Assembly: GCA_030770545.1 (NCBI GenBank)
Contig: CM061105.1
Coordinates: 8,663,001 to 8,727,000, forward strand
Direction: 5' to 3'
From: Macropodus opercularis
Taxonomy: Eukaryota; Chordata; Actinopteri; Anabantiformes; Osphronemidae
DNA length: 64,000 nucleotides
Position numbers and translations under genes: made by a program. Positions 54,801-63,725 of this stretch are shown in pieces. Every line of letters begins with the position of its first letter. Position 1 is the stretch's first letter. Below the pieces are notes generated by a model, which searched no databases, was not told where the DNA came from, and saw only the letters and a program-made list of their open reading frames with translations.

Positions 54801-57800
54801 TGTTCCAGGCATCCATCTCTTTAACATCCACCCTCGGTGCCCCTACCCCTGTGTGAATGCTCTGAAGAGCAAGCTTTGAACCCCCGAAACACAGTAACAA
54901 ATAAGAGGGTAAGGGAGATCGATGGAAACACAAGTCGGATGTGGCGCTTAGCAAAGCCGACTTCAAAGAGCCTTTTCAAACCCACCCTAGATCAAAGTCA
55001 AATACAACACCAATCCATGAGCTTGAAAGAGAAAAAACCAAGCTGAATATTGAATAAGCTGTGTGTCTGCTCAATCCTGACTATAAAAGAAAGAGTGAGG
55101 AGTCCATTAATAGCTTCAGGCATTAATAGAGAAATTAAAGGCCTATAGGACTAGCCAGTTTGGAAATTTTCAAATTAAGGATGATTGAAATTATGTTCAT
55201 TGTCATGAAACATATTCTCTGTTGGTGCGGGATAAATTAAGAAGGCTCATTCCAGCTGGTATTAGGAGTGATTGTTAGCATCAACTCCTTTTCTGGGACC
55301 ATTTAACGATTAATTTCCAATTAGCTTCTCAGTCCCATAATGCAAAGGGTCCCCTCTCCAAACTGGAATGGCAGAGTGCATGTACAGCCATCCATCCATT
55401 ATCCTAACTGCTTTTCCTGTAGTGGAGCCAATCACATCAGTCACTGGGTGATGGGCAGGGTATAGGTCGCTAGTCCATCATTAGACCACTATACTACATA
55501 GGGACAGACAAATGTTAACCCTACCTACAGTAATACCCTGCATTACTTGCTGTAGGACTGCATGGGATGGAAACTGGGGGATAATAAAGGTTTATCTTAT
55601 CTTATGCAAAGTCCACACACTAAAGCACCTGGCAGTTCAGTGGCTTCGAACCTATGCCCTTCTTACTACTCAATACTCACCCTTAGGAAGGAGTCTAGGG
55701 CTCCATTCTCCATGAACTCTGTGACGATCATCACCGGTCGGCTCTTTGTGACCACGCCCTCCAGGCGGATGATGTTCGGATGGTCGAACTGACCCATGAT
55801 TGATGCCTCAGACAGAAAGTCACGCCTCTGCTTCTCCACGTAGCCGGCCTTCAGCGTCTTGATCGCGACGTAGATCTCTCTCTTACCAGGAAGCTTCAAA
55901 CGGCCCTTATACACCTCACCGAACTCCCCTAGTTGAAACAGACGCATATAATGGTTGCCATGAATAACACCAATTTACCTGCCCTGCCCAGATATATACT
56001 GTATGGGAACATACACGTGCATTCACCACCATATATTTATCACTCGTTCACCCTCTCGTGTCTTGGCAGACATACTATCGCAAATGTTCTTATAGATTTC
56101 ACATGTGACCTGCATATTTATCTCACATCAACCATGCTGTGTGTTGTTAATACTCTCTCTACTGTGGCTCCTTGAAGATGGTCTTAAGAGAGCTCCTCCA
56201 CCGACTCTGACAGCTTGCCAAGTGCATTCATATTCCCCAATCAAAAAAATAACAGGCAAGCACTATCTGGTAAATATCTGGAACCCATTTGATTAATTAT
56301 CACCACCTTTGTGTCCTGCAGAGACACCACACAGTGAAATCAACAAAAACGGAAATCTTTAATTAGCTAGTCCTTACCCCGAGCCTATCTCTGTCACTTC
56401 CTCACACCTAGCTTGCTGAGTAGGCCAGTCCACAGGAGCTATTAAAGGCCTGCTCTCATTACCAGAGGCATTTTAGCCCGTGTGAGCCAACACATATGGT
56501 ATCAGCATGTACTACCTAATCTAAAAAGGTGTGTTCGATCCCAAGTAAACAAACAAGTTGGAAAAAGAGTCACATTAGCTTTTATTTGACTATTTTATCC
56601 TTTGGATTTTACTTCAGAGCTACAGTATCAATACAATTTGTCAAAATTGGAAAAATAAAAACTTCAAACTAAAGATAGTATAAAGGACAGGTTCTTCCCA
56701 TTTACAAAGTAAATGGAAAAGAACGATATAAGATGAAATACTAACAGGATCCATAATCGGCAAAGCACAGGGAATCGTCTGCAAGCCTCAAGTTATTTCT
56801 AATGGCATTAGGTCCCAAGATAACTGGCCTATTTGCTGCTAGTGCGCGTGACATGAGCCCTCCACGAGTAGCGGATGGATCTTGCCAAGACGGCTTGAAC
56901 AGGTTCAGACTTAAGCTTGTTGGTTTGCGATGTCATTCACCATACCTGCACCAATGACCTCCTCAATCTTCACAGTGGAGACGTCAATCTCCTTGGCGAA
57001 TTCTCGTACGGCTTCGTTTGGGTCTTCGTAGGTAAAGGGGTCGATGTAGATCTTCATCCCCGGGGAGCCTGAGAAGTGGGTCGGGCAGCCCAGTGGGGAG
57101 GGGCAGTTAGACATGTCGGCTCGCAAAGAGAGCTCTAGAACAACCAGAGTCCTCAATGAGCTCTCAGAAAAAGGAGAAACCGTCCTCATACCTTGGGCTA
57201 AAGCCTTGTGGTAAATAAATGCTACAGCAGATTAAATCACAGCGTGTCACAGCATTATTCACTGGCTTTTTTCCTTTATTTATATACAAATATCATACTT
57301 TGTCATTCGTTGCCTCAGGGCAACATCATGCAGTTAGGCCACTTTAGTTTCAACAATAGCTTGAGCTTGAGGAAAGTGAGAGTGATCCCAGAATCAGGTT
57401 TGAGGGAGAGTTCGAAGATCTGTCAGTAGAGTAACATATTGTATGTATCGAAGTGTGTGCAGGTGTGTATGTCTGCACGCATCAGTGGGTGAGGAGAGGT
57501 AATAGATATTTCAAATTTTTGCTTCCTCTTTTTTATTCAGACAGCCTATCTGATAGCAATGAGTCTGTGGATGAAGAGAAAGGTGAAGGTGATACTTTCA
57601 AATCCACCCCAGTTCCACAATTGCTAGAGAATATGAAGAAAAGAGGGACCACTAAAACTCATCCCAGTCCCTGATGTGCGTCTGGACACCACTGCTCATT
57701 GGATCGTCATGGATGACAAGAAAGGTAGATGCAAGGTACCAGGAAGCAAAGGTACTAAAGCAAAGTGCCAAAAATCTGTCTCACATCCATCAGCAACTGC

Positions 57801-60800
57801 TTCCATAGGTTTCATACAGGATAAAATGGTCTGTGCTTTGTACAGGCAAGACCAAAAACACTACAGAAAATGTCACAATCATTTGTGACATGTTTGTTGA
57901 AATAAAACTTGAAATAAAGCTTATTATACTACATTTATTGCTTTTTGGCCTCCCCTTTTATCTATTATATAAATTTGAAAACCTTGGTGCTTTAGTGCCT
58001 TCACAGCTTGTTGTCTAGTGGGGGGACTGGGTCACTTTTCAATCAATTTTATGATTGATGTATGGTCAGGGACCCCCAAGCTTCCAAAAACTAGCTGTTG
58101 TTTTTTTCTCCTAAAACACAAATTCATGCCATAGAGGGTTATCCTGTGTTGGATGCTTTAAATGGCAAACTGGAGGTGGATCATTAGAGGAACAAACTCG
58201 ATTCCGGGTAGAGAAGACAACAAATGTGTGGTTTGATGATTCAGTGCGTAAAAGGTGAAAACAGAGCAGAAAAAAATGGGAGCGATAAGGATGAAGGGAC
58301 GTATGAAGGGATGAGGGTTACAGAAAACGGAAATGTAGAGAGATTTTTTTTACCCTTTTATCCCTTAGCCTAGCAGTCTCTGCGCTTTGATAGTGGTAGA
58401 ACCAATTTCGCAGCAGCCTTTCCCTATAGGAGCTCATAAAAAGATAAAGCCACTGCGCTATCAACTAGCTCTTTATGCCATTCTGCAATAGGTGAACTCA
58501 GTTCACAGACTGAGGAAGGCTGTGAACGGAGATCAGGTGGAGAGAACCGCAAAAAAATAAGCGTAAACAAAATCTACACAGACATTGCTGTGAACAAACA
58601 GCAGCCAAATCATCATTTCTACAGTGACACCCAAGGGCAAGCCTTTCTCTCAGAGGTGTTTAGTCAAAACCTTGGCAACCATGATTGGTATGAACCAATC
58701 TCCATCAAGTCAATTTGTGCCTGCTCATTTGCATAAGCCACACGGAGAAGTAGGGGTCTCAAGAGACGGGAGGACGATGAGGTCTGGTCTTGGAGGAATC
58801 AAGGTGCTTCACCTCCCTTTCGACAAGAAGCTGATTCTGGTTACAGCAATAATTGCCTTGAACCCTGTCTGTGCAAATGTAATTGCACATCAGAGATTCC
58901 ATACAGATTGAATTTAAGTTAAGCTGTCGAAGATTTGCAAGAGTCGCCAAGGACCTCACTCAGCTGCACCGGACTTCTAGCAGGGACCACATACGATTCC
59001 AATCGCATGAAGACACACCATAAAACTGCAGCAAATATACAAGCACGCCCACGCACACCCATTCGTAATTCAGAGTCCAGGGTTCACTTTCATGTATAAT
59101 TTAAACTACAAACAGTTTATCTCTCTCCCTCCCTCTGGTGCAGACCTGGTTAACTGGACTTTTATGGCAAGTGGATAAAAAATAGATTCCTTCTTTAATA
59201 TTTCATATGTCTTCCATCTAAGTGTATGAAGCAAATGTATGTAAACAAATGCACCCGTATCTATTTTTATAAGATATAAAAAGGAGACATGTTAGGGGGG
59301 TAAAAGCAAGACGACGGGTATGACTCATAATACATATAATTTCATACCTTACTCAGTTAGATGACATGATGGACAAGCATCTTAATTCATCCATAGGACA
59401 TGATACAATTAGTCAGTTTAGAGTATTTAGTTGATGAGCTATATAAATTATAGTTACTCTACCGCACTTAACCATGTTATTTTCACCAATGTCCAGCATT
59501 TATCCTGCTATTAGTCTGCCGCTCATTCACTGAATGGCCCTAATGTATCCACAAATCAGCCGCAGAGCAGTAATGCTTGCATTAATCTATTACTGGCTAC
59601 GGCTGTAATCCAATCGCTGGCCGTACAGCAGAGGATTTACATATCGCCTAAAGACAAACAGCAGCGCTGGTAAGTGAAATAGGAGCCCGTCTTTAAGTCA
59701 AAGGAACTCTTTCATACGTTAGTCTTTCACCAAGGCGACATCATTTCTTCTAATTCCTGTTGCCTGACAATAATTGTAATTTAGCTATTTCACTGGATAG
59801 CAATTACATGTTTGATGTGATTATCCACTTTGAGAAATTAACATAAACAGTTGCAGGACACTGTACGCCTATAGTGAATACGTTCCCGTTTCATGGTAGC
59901 TCAAGAAGCACGCTAATCTATTCTGTGGTTCTGTGAATATAATGAGTTGAGTTTACTTCCTAAACAGAAACTAATTATCCTCCGTTTGATGTCAGAAAAT
60001 CATTTGTGAGACACACACACTGTGGCTTATTAGTATGGAAATCAGAGATGGGGATCTAAATATTGTATGGGATTAACAGTCACACTGGTACAGGAGGAAA
60101 ATGTCTGTGTGGGTTTATCAAGCATGTGGTGCCTTGTGCAAGTCCTCACTTTGTTCAATAATAAATTCTCATCAGCAAAACCCATGTGACACATAATAGT
60201 GAGGAGGATGAGGCAGATGTTACAGATGCTCATCAGTTCTACAGCCTTGCAGTGGCAAGAAGCAAGAAAAAAGTGGGATATGAAGCTATCTGACATCTAA
60301 CCATAACTAGATCTGTTAAAGCGTCTTGTGTCAGCACCAGATGCTGGAGCGCAAACAACAGCTGAAGCTACAAAAACACACGACAGGCTTAGCGGTGGAG
60401 CACTAGGGCAACAGCAAACGTGCAGTGCTGAGACACGGCTGCCTCCTAATCAGCTGATGTGGACTGTGAGTTAAAAGGAAAACTGTAAATGCTCAGATGC
60501 TGAGAGATGCGTGATAATACTGTAAGAAAGGGGATTGATGGTGAGCTGTACAGTTTGAAGCACTCGTTCATGACATCCCGGTGTTTGGTGTCATGTTAAA
60601 GGCCTGAAGTGGGCGGAAGATGACGACACGCCGCCTGATGTGTGTGGCTACAGCTGGAGCTGTAGGCAGCCGCGCGAATGCCGGCAACACATTTTTTGGA
60701 GATTCACCCAAAACAATTGTCTGTGTGGTGCTGTTATTGTTGCGCTGAATACTGTAATTAGAAAACTGTCAGTCAAATGTTGAGAGAATGGAAGGAAACA

Positions 60801-62550
60801 ATGCATCTTGGGTTGGTGGATTACTTCATGAGTGTTGGTGGAGTGAAGGTTGAAGGAATGAATCTATGAATAGATTTCCTTATCAGCGTTTTCACTTCAA
60901 ATCACTCACTGGCCGACTGGGCCGGTGCAGTAAGCATTTGTGGCTTTCTGTTTATTTTCATCACGTATGTTAATGATGTTCGGTTCTCCTGAAGATAGCA
61001 TGTGACAAAACAGACTGTCCTGCCCACAGCACTGTCACCGTGCTACACTATCTCTGACACTGTGCTGAAACACTTCAACAAAGCTCTATCGTTTCAGGAA
61101 AAGCCATCCTCAGACTTCTGGGTCGGTTTTGTGTCTGAGGGTACGTTTCTCTCAGTCCCTTTTCTCACATCAGTCTGTGCTGAAAACATACAGCTACTAT
61201 ACAGCCCAAAAGAAATAACTTGTCTCCTCTTTCATTTATACAGTATATAAGAATTCCTGCTTTGTGCATATGTTGTAAAAGCAAATGTACATAAACAAAA
61301 CATGTGAAAGCAGCAAAATCCTCTAAAGTAGAGGACGTGGTTCTAAAATTGCATGTCAAAAAATACACAGATTTCTCAAATATAAATAAATCTGTGAGTT
61401 ATTTTCACCACTACACCTTATAGCAATTTCTACTAAACATGTGACTGTCTATTGTAGAGAAACACAGGCCAGCGTACAGTTTGTGTGCATGTGTAAGCAT
61501 TTGCTGAAATATTCATCATATCTAACTGATAGTAGTATATCGAAGGACAAATGAATACATCTTTATTATAGTTTGTACTGAATATATGGGATTAATCATC
61601 AAGCGGTTGTTGCATGTAATTATTTTTTATCTTGAATCATTAAAGTGAGCCTGTAAAGTTCATATGCTGTATGGAAATCTTATCAGACATATTCTGCTAA
61701 TTAACAGGCAATTAAACAACAAGGACCCTGCGTCTATAGGATATAAGCATAAGAGGGGACTCACCTCTTCCTGTGCTGTAGTGCTGCAACTTGTCGCTGT
61801 ACACCGCCTCTTTGGTGTATGCCCTTTTCCTGAGGGAGGGATGGAAATTGAGAGCGAGAAAGAGAGAGACGACAGGATGAAAGGGAGCGTAAACGAGGCC
61901 TTATTACTGTTCATGTCTCGCTGCATGGCCTGAAAACTACGTGGCTGAAATTGAATCAGCTGCAAAGGGTTAGCAAAGGCAAATGAAGTTTATGAAAATG
62001 AGCTGATTTTTAATTAGACCTTGATAGGATCGCTCAGCTTTTCATCTGTCTCCTCTGCATCAGCATCAAAAGGGCTGTGCCTGTTTGACGGACACTTTAC
62101 TCGCTCAAAGTTACGCACCGCTCGGCAGATATTTTGACTTTTACACATCTAAAGCGGAGCAAGATAGGAATGTGACAATGTGACAAACTGCTGCAATATT
62201 AAATTGGCCTGACGAAAGTAAGTTAACAGGGCAGAGTAGGAGTTACGTTCTCTGTGGGATTGAATATTACATCTCACATGTCAAATGAGTTTCCCTTACC
62301 GTGAAACCAGATGGAAACGCTGTGTTCGCTAAACACTGTGTATGACGCTTATACTTTTTCCTCCTTTGGACTTGGGAAAAAAGTGCAGCAATAAAAGTTC
62401 TGTAAGTATTAGAAGTGACAGATGAAGTAAAACGTAGTTACCTGCTGCACACGATGGAGATGGCGACGAGGGAGACGATGAAGACCACTCCCGCTGCCGC
62501 TGACCCCGCAATCAGAGGAAGCTGTTCCCTCAGCTCCGACTTGAAGTCGT
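42728..62550 (-). CDS. ephb1: Ephrin type-B receptor 1, 3' half of gene (transmembrane to stop), nine exons
   Basis: This is a receptor tyrosine kinase of the plasma membrane that binds ephrin-B ligands on neighbouring cells and acts in axon guidance and cell sorting (family knowledge). Nine minus-strand exons join in frame: 62550-62442, 61829-61765, 57068-56946, 55928-55681, 54470-54255, 46357-46208, 44929-44736, 43739-43584 and 42836-42728. They total 1370 nt, that is 2 nt of a split codon, 455 codons and a stop. In the 455-residue partial protein I see a transmembrane helix (about 12-34), juxtamembrane tyrosines (65, 71), glycine loop (97-102), VAIK lysine (122), HRDLAARN (213-220), DFG (233-235), APE (263-265) and a SAM domain (about 380-445). 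The tail SPTTMA resembles EphB1 (SPTAMA in human, from memory) and not the other EphB tails. The extracellular exons are outside the window, so the gene is 5' partial. No frameshift or missing catalytic residue is seen. Confidence 0.95.
42837..43583 (-). other. ephb1: ephb1 intron, 0.75 kb
   Basis: This is the last intron, between the two SAM exons. It is AT-rich and no element is recognised. Confidence 0.8.
43584..43739 (-). CDS. ephb1: ephb1 exon: kinase-SAM linker and N-terminal SAM domain
   Basis: This 156-nt exon has acceptor tccag|GCCTTC and donor TCAGA|gtgagt. Between 1 nt and 2 nt of split codons it encodes 51 residues beginning PSQPLLDRSIPDFNTF. VEDWLAAIKMSQYRDNF is SAM helix 1-2; the Tyr in SQYRDNF (residue 399 of the partial protein) corresponds to the conserved SAM tyrosine reported to dock SH2 adaptors in EphB1 (family knowledge). 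The polypyrimidine tract of its acceptor is a CT-rich repeat (43741-43770, plus strand read as AG). Confidence 0.96.
43741..43770. repeat. AG-rich microsatellite at SAM exon acceptor
   Basis: A GGAGAGAGAGAGAGAGGGGGAG-like run directly abuts the SAM exon. On the ephb1 strand it is the CT-rich polypyrimidine tract of the acceptor. Confidence 0.8.
44373..44403. repeat. 31-bp dispersed element, copy A
   Basis: This copy has GATACATATTGGAAGGATAT followed by GAAACGCCTGT. See 48730-48760 for the second copy, which has the same orientation and one mismatch. Confidence 0.6.
44736..44929 (-). CDS. ephb1: ephb1 exon: end of kinase C-lobe
   Basis: This 194-nt exon has acceptor ctcag|GTGATT and donor GCAGT|gtgagt. 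It has 64 codons plus 2 nt of a split Val codon, from VINAIEQDYRLPPPMDCPS to KAVANIPAV. It holds the alpha-H/alpha-I helices (LMLDCWQKDRNVRPRF, the terminal kinase motif with CW and the buried Arg) and the start of the kinase-SAM linker. Confidence 0.97.
44930..46207 (-). other. ephb1: ephb1 intron, 1.3 kb
   Basis: This intron lies between the two C-lobe exons. No element or extra exon is recognised. Confidence 0.8.
46208..46357 (-). CDS. ephb1: ephb1 exon: activation segment P+1 loop and APE
   Basis: This 150-nt, phase 0-0 exon has acceptor ctccag|GGTGG and donor GAC|gtaagt. Its fifty codons run from GGKIPVRWTAPEAIAYRKF to YWDMSNQD. WTAPEA is the tyrosine-kinase P+1 loop and APE motif, and SDVWSYGIVMWEV is the alpha-F helix region. 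The 7.9-kb intron before it is the longest in the window. Confidence 0.97.
48730..48760. repeat. 31-bp dispersed element, copy B
   Basis: GATACATATTGGAAGGATAT followed by GAAACACCTGT recurs at 44373-44403 with one mismatch (A/G). Such a match is not expected by chance in 64 kb. Similarity outside the 31 bp is not obvious, so it is likely a fragment of a larger interspersed repeat. Confidence 0.6.
51413..51437. repeat. (CAA)n(CAG)n microsatellite
   Basis: ACAACAACAACAGCAGCAGCAACAG is a compound trinucleotide tract inside the long ephb1 intron. Confidence 0.85.
54255..54470 (-). CDS. ephb1: ephb1 exon: catalytic loop, DFG and activation loop
   Basis: This 216-nt, phase 0-0 exon has acceptor tttag|CAAAAT and donor CTG|gtgagt and exactly 72 codons. 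It contains the catalytic loop HRDLAARN (Asp 215 of the partial protein), DFG (233-235) and the activation-loop tyrosine in DPSYTSSL (Tyr 249). The preserved HRD Asp, DFG Asp and HRDLAARN signature of tyrosine kinases argue for a catalytically active receptor, unlike the inactive EphB6 and EphA10. Confidence 0.97.
54471..55680 (-). other. ephb1: ephb1 intron, 1.2 kb, with LINE-like insert
   Basis: This intron lies between the N-lobe and catalytic-loop exons. The part next to the N-lobe donor holds a LINE/SINE-like 3' end (55348-55603). The rest shows no gene or element. Confidence 0.8.
55348..55603 (+). mobile_element. LINE/SINE-like 3' end with 8-bp flanking direct repeat
   Basis: The segment contains CATCCATCCATTATCC, a CACTGGGTGATGGGCAGGGTATAGGTCGC block and GTCCATCATTAGACC, all variants of a very common teleost interspersed repeat. 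It ends in AATAAAGGTTTATCTTATCTT, a simple-repeat tail typical of fish non-LTR elements. ATGCAAAG stands on both sides (55340-55347 and 55604-55611), consistent with a target-site duplication. I cannot name the family without a repeat library. Confidence 0.5.
55681..55928 (-). CDS. ephb1: ephb1 exon: kinase N-lobe
   Basis: This 248-nt exon has acceptor actag|GGGAG and donor AGG|gtgagt. It encodes 82 residues from EFGEVYKGRLKLPGK to GALDSFLR. It completes the glycine loop and carries the ATP-binding lysine (VAIKTLK, residue 122 of the partial protein), the alpha-C glutamate (DFLSEASIM, residue 139), a Thr gatekeeper (IVTEFMENG, residue 168) and the hinge. All residues needed for an active kinase lobe are present. 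A LINE-like insertion ends about 77 bp beyond its donor side in the following intron. Confidence 0.97.
55929..56945 (-). other. ephb1: ephb1 intron, 1.0 kb
   Basis: This intron lies between the glycine-loop exon and the N-lobe exon. It is AT-rich with no recognisable element. Confidence 0.8.
56946..57068 (-). CDS. ephb1: ephb1 exon: juxtamembrane tyrosines and start of kinase glycine loop
   Basis: The acceptor is ctcag|GCTCC and the donor is GCAG|gtatgg. It carries 40 whole codons beginning SPGMKIYIDPFTYEDP and ending VIGA, plus split Gly codons at both ends. The two tyrosines in YIDPFTYEDP are the conserved Eph juxtamembrane autophosphorylation sites that release autoinhibition and recruit SH2 proteins (family knowledge). 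The exon ends inside the glycine-rich loop (GAG|EFG), as Eph genes usually do. A Thr stands in VSTVKIEEV where I recall Phe, Cys or Tyr in mammalian EphBs. Confidence 0.95.
57069..61764 (-). other. ephb1: ephb1 intron, 4.7 kb, with transposon remains
   Basis: This intron separates the two juxtamembrane exons. It contains the antisense piggyBac-like remnant near 57.5-58.1 kb, an octamer-containing block at 58.62-58.92 kb and an AT-rich block rich in TAAT motifs at about 59.45-59.85 kb. No further exon is supported, and the flanking exons join in frame without one. Confidence 0.8.
57543..58138 (+). mobile_element. Degraded piggyBac-like transposase 3' end (antisense to ephb1)
   Basis: Reading the plus strand from 57661, the frame gives IPVPDVRLDTTAHWIVMDD, then KKGRCKVPGSKG and KAKCQKS. 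This resembles the C-terminal Cys-rich (zinc-ribbon-like) tail of piggyBac transposases, in which HWP/HWI, RCKxPGCKG and KCxKC are typical. The upstream part (acidic, SDSNESVDEEKGEGD, then KKRGTTKTHPSP) is in another frame and hits a stop at 57672, so there is a frameshift. Two of the expected cysteines are lost (PGS, QKS) and later frames drift. The segment may end at the CATAGAGGG|TTAT at 58130-58142, which resembles a piggyBac end next to a TTAA-like target. It cannot encode a working transposase. The left limit is uncertain. Confidence 0.55.
61765..61829 (-). CDS. ephb1: ephb1 exon: membrane-proximal cytoplasmic segment
   Basis: This 65-nt micro-exon has acceptor ctcag|GAAAAG and donor AGAG|gtgagt. 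It encodes KRAYTKEAVYSDKLQHYSTG and an Arg, with 1 nt at each end belonging to split codons (Arg before, Gly after). It is the basic stop-transfer and start of the juxtamembrane segment. The intron before it is only 612 bp; the one after it is 4.7 kb and holds transposon remains. It is too short to detect as an ORF in its own right and is called from frame continuity and Eph homology. Confidence 0.95.
62442..62550 (-). CDS. ephb1: ephb1 exon: end of extracellular stalk and transmembrane helix
   Basis: This is the first exon in the window in transcript order. The acceptor is ctcag|ACGAC and the donor is AG|gtaact. It has 2 nt of a split codon, 35 codons (DFKSELREQLPLIAGS onwards) and 2 nt of an Arg codon completed by the next exon. 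After the short acidic/basic stalk comes a hydrophobic helix of about 23 residues containing AAAGVVFIVSLVAISIV and ending at VCSR, the stop-transfer junction. The sequence is very close to mammalian EphB1 in this segment. The split Asp codon (G|AC) shows that an upstream fibronectin III exon exists beyond position 64000. Confidence 0.95.
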
Positions 62551-62703
62551 CTGAGTTTTGCAAAGAGAAACACAGACGGGCAGGCTTTGAGAATGGCTTG
62601 GGTAGAGCTTAAGACGCAGGATTGTGTTTATTCTGAGGCGACCGTGCGCGTGGGCGAAAGACGCCAGAGCAGAGTGGTTAGACCGGGCACATTGAGGCAT
62701 CAG

Positions 62704-62727
62704 AAAAAAAACAAAACAAAACAAAAC
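62704..62727. repeat. (AAAAC)n microsatellite
   Basis: About four units of AAAAC follow a short A run, in the intron upstream of the ephb1 transmembrane exon. Confidence 0.85.
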
Positions 62728-63706
62728 CTATAGCTGTGTCTTTCAAGAGGTGCTGACTGAAATCCAGTGAGCTTTAGCCAGACTGACAGCTTATTTTTGA
62801 TAAAACCACAAGAGACAGCGAGCGAGGGAGACGTATAAAACTGATTCTCTCCTGCCTCACCTGTCAAGAAATGAATGGGCAAGAAACTCGGGACTCTCAG
62901 GAGTCATCCAGTGTCAATCATGCCCAAACATGTATAATGTACATAGCCAGGACAGGCTGCAGGTAGTTGACACGCCAGCCTAAACGCCTGCCTAGCAATG
63001 CTACACAGCAGAATCCTCAGTTATCTTCTTACGTGCCTGTCTTCCTGCGACGTTGGTACCAGCAAACACTGTGGTTGAAGCAGCGGTTTAGCCTGCTGCA
63101 GGCAAATCAGCAGCTTCTAAATCCAATCCCCTGTGTAGAATGCGCCTATTGGATTAAAGTGATAAAGGGAGAACTAATGCATCTTTGGAGCCGTGCAAGA
63201 GCTGAGATATATGAGGAAACTAAATGTGACAGGAAGTGCTCACTCTTTTAAGATGCACATTTATCAAGCATCAAGTATGAAGCAAACTGTCTTGAACGTA
63301 CTGAGGATACTCAGGCATCCAATAAGGTTTAGTGAAGTCAAGAGGTTACGGACTTGCTGACGAGCGAACGCAATTACACTGCACGTTTCTGAGGAACAAA
63401 CAGTGGGAGCGGTGGTTGGACGGCGAGCAAGCGTCCTCATGAGAGAGTAGAACCAGCTTGACAGGGACAGAGCAGAAGGGTGTTGGGGCAGGGGGCGAAG
63501 ACGGGGGTGTGACTGTCACCAGTTCTCCAGCGCCGGCTGCTAATTGCCTTGACGAATGCCGAGCCGTGGCAGCAAGCCAACAAACGAACCGTAAACCGCA
63601 TTTGTGCGCGCGAGCGTGTCCTCACACGAGCACGACCGCACGTGCGTACGAGGGAAAAGTCTGTATCGCTGCAGCTGCTCTGCACAGGTAAACAGCCGCC
63701 ATGATC

Positions 63707-63725
63707 ACATCATCATCATCATTAT
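63707..63725. repeat. (ATC)n microsatellite
   Basis: This is a short tandem CAT/ATC tract in intronic sequence near the right edge. Confidence 0.75.
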
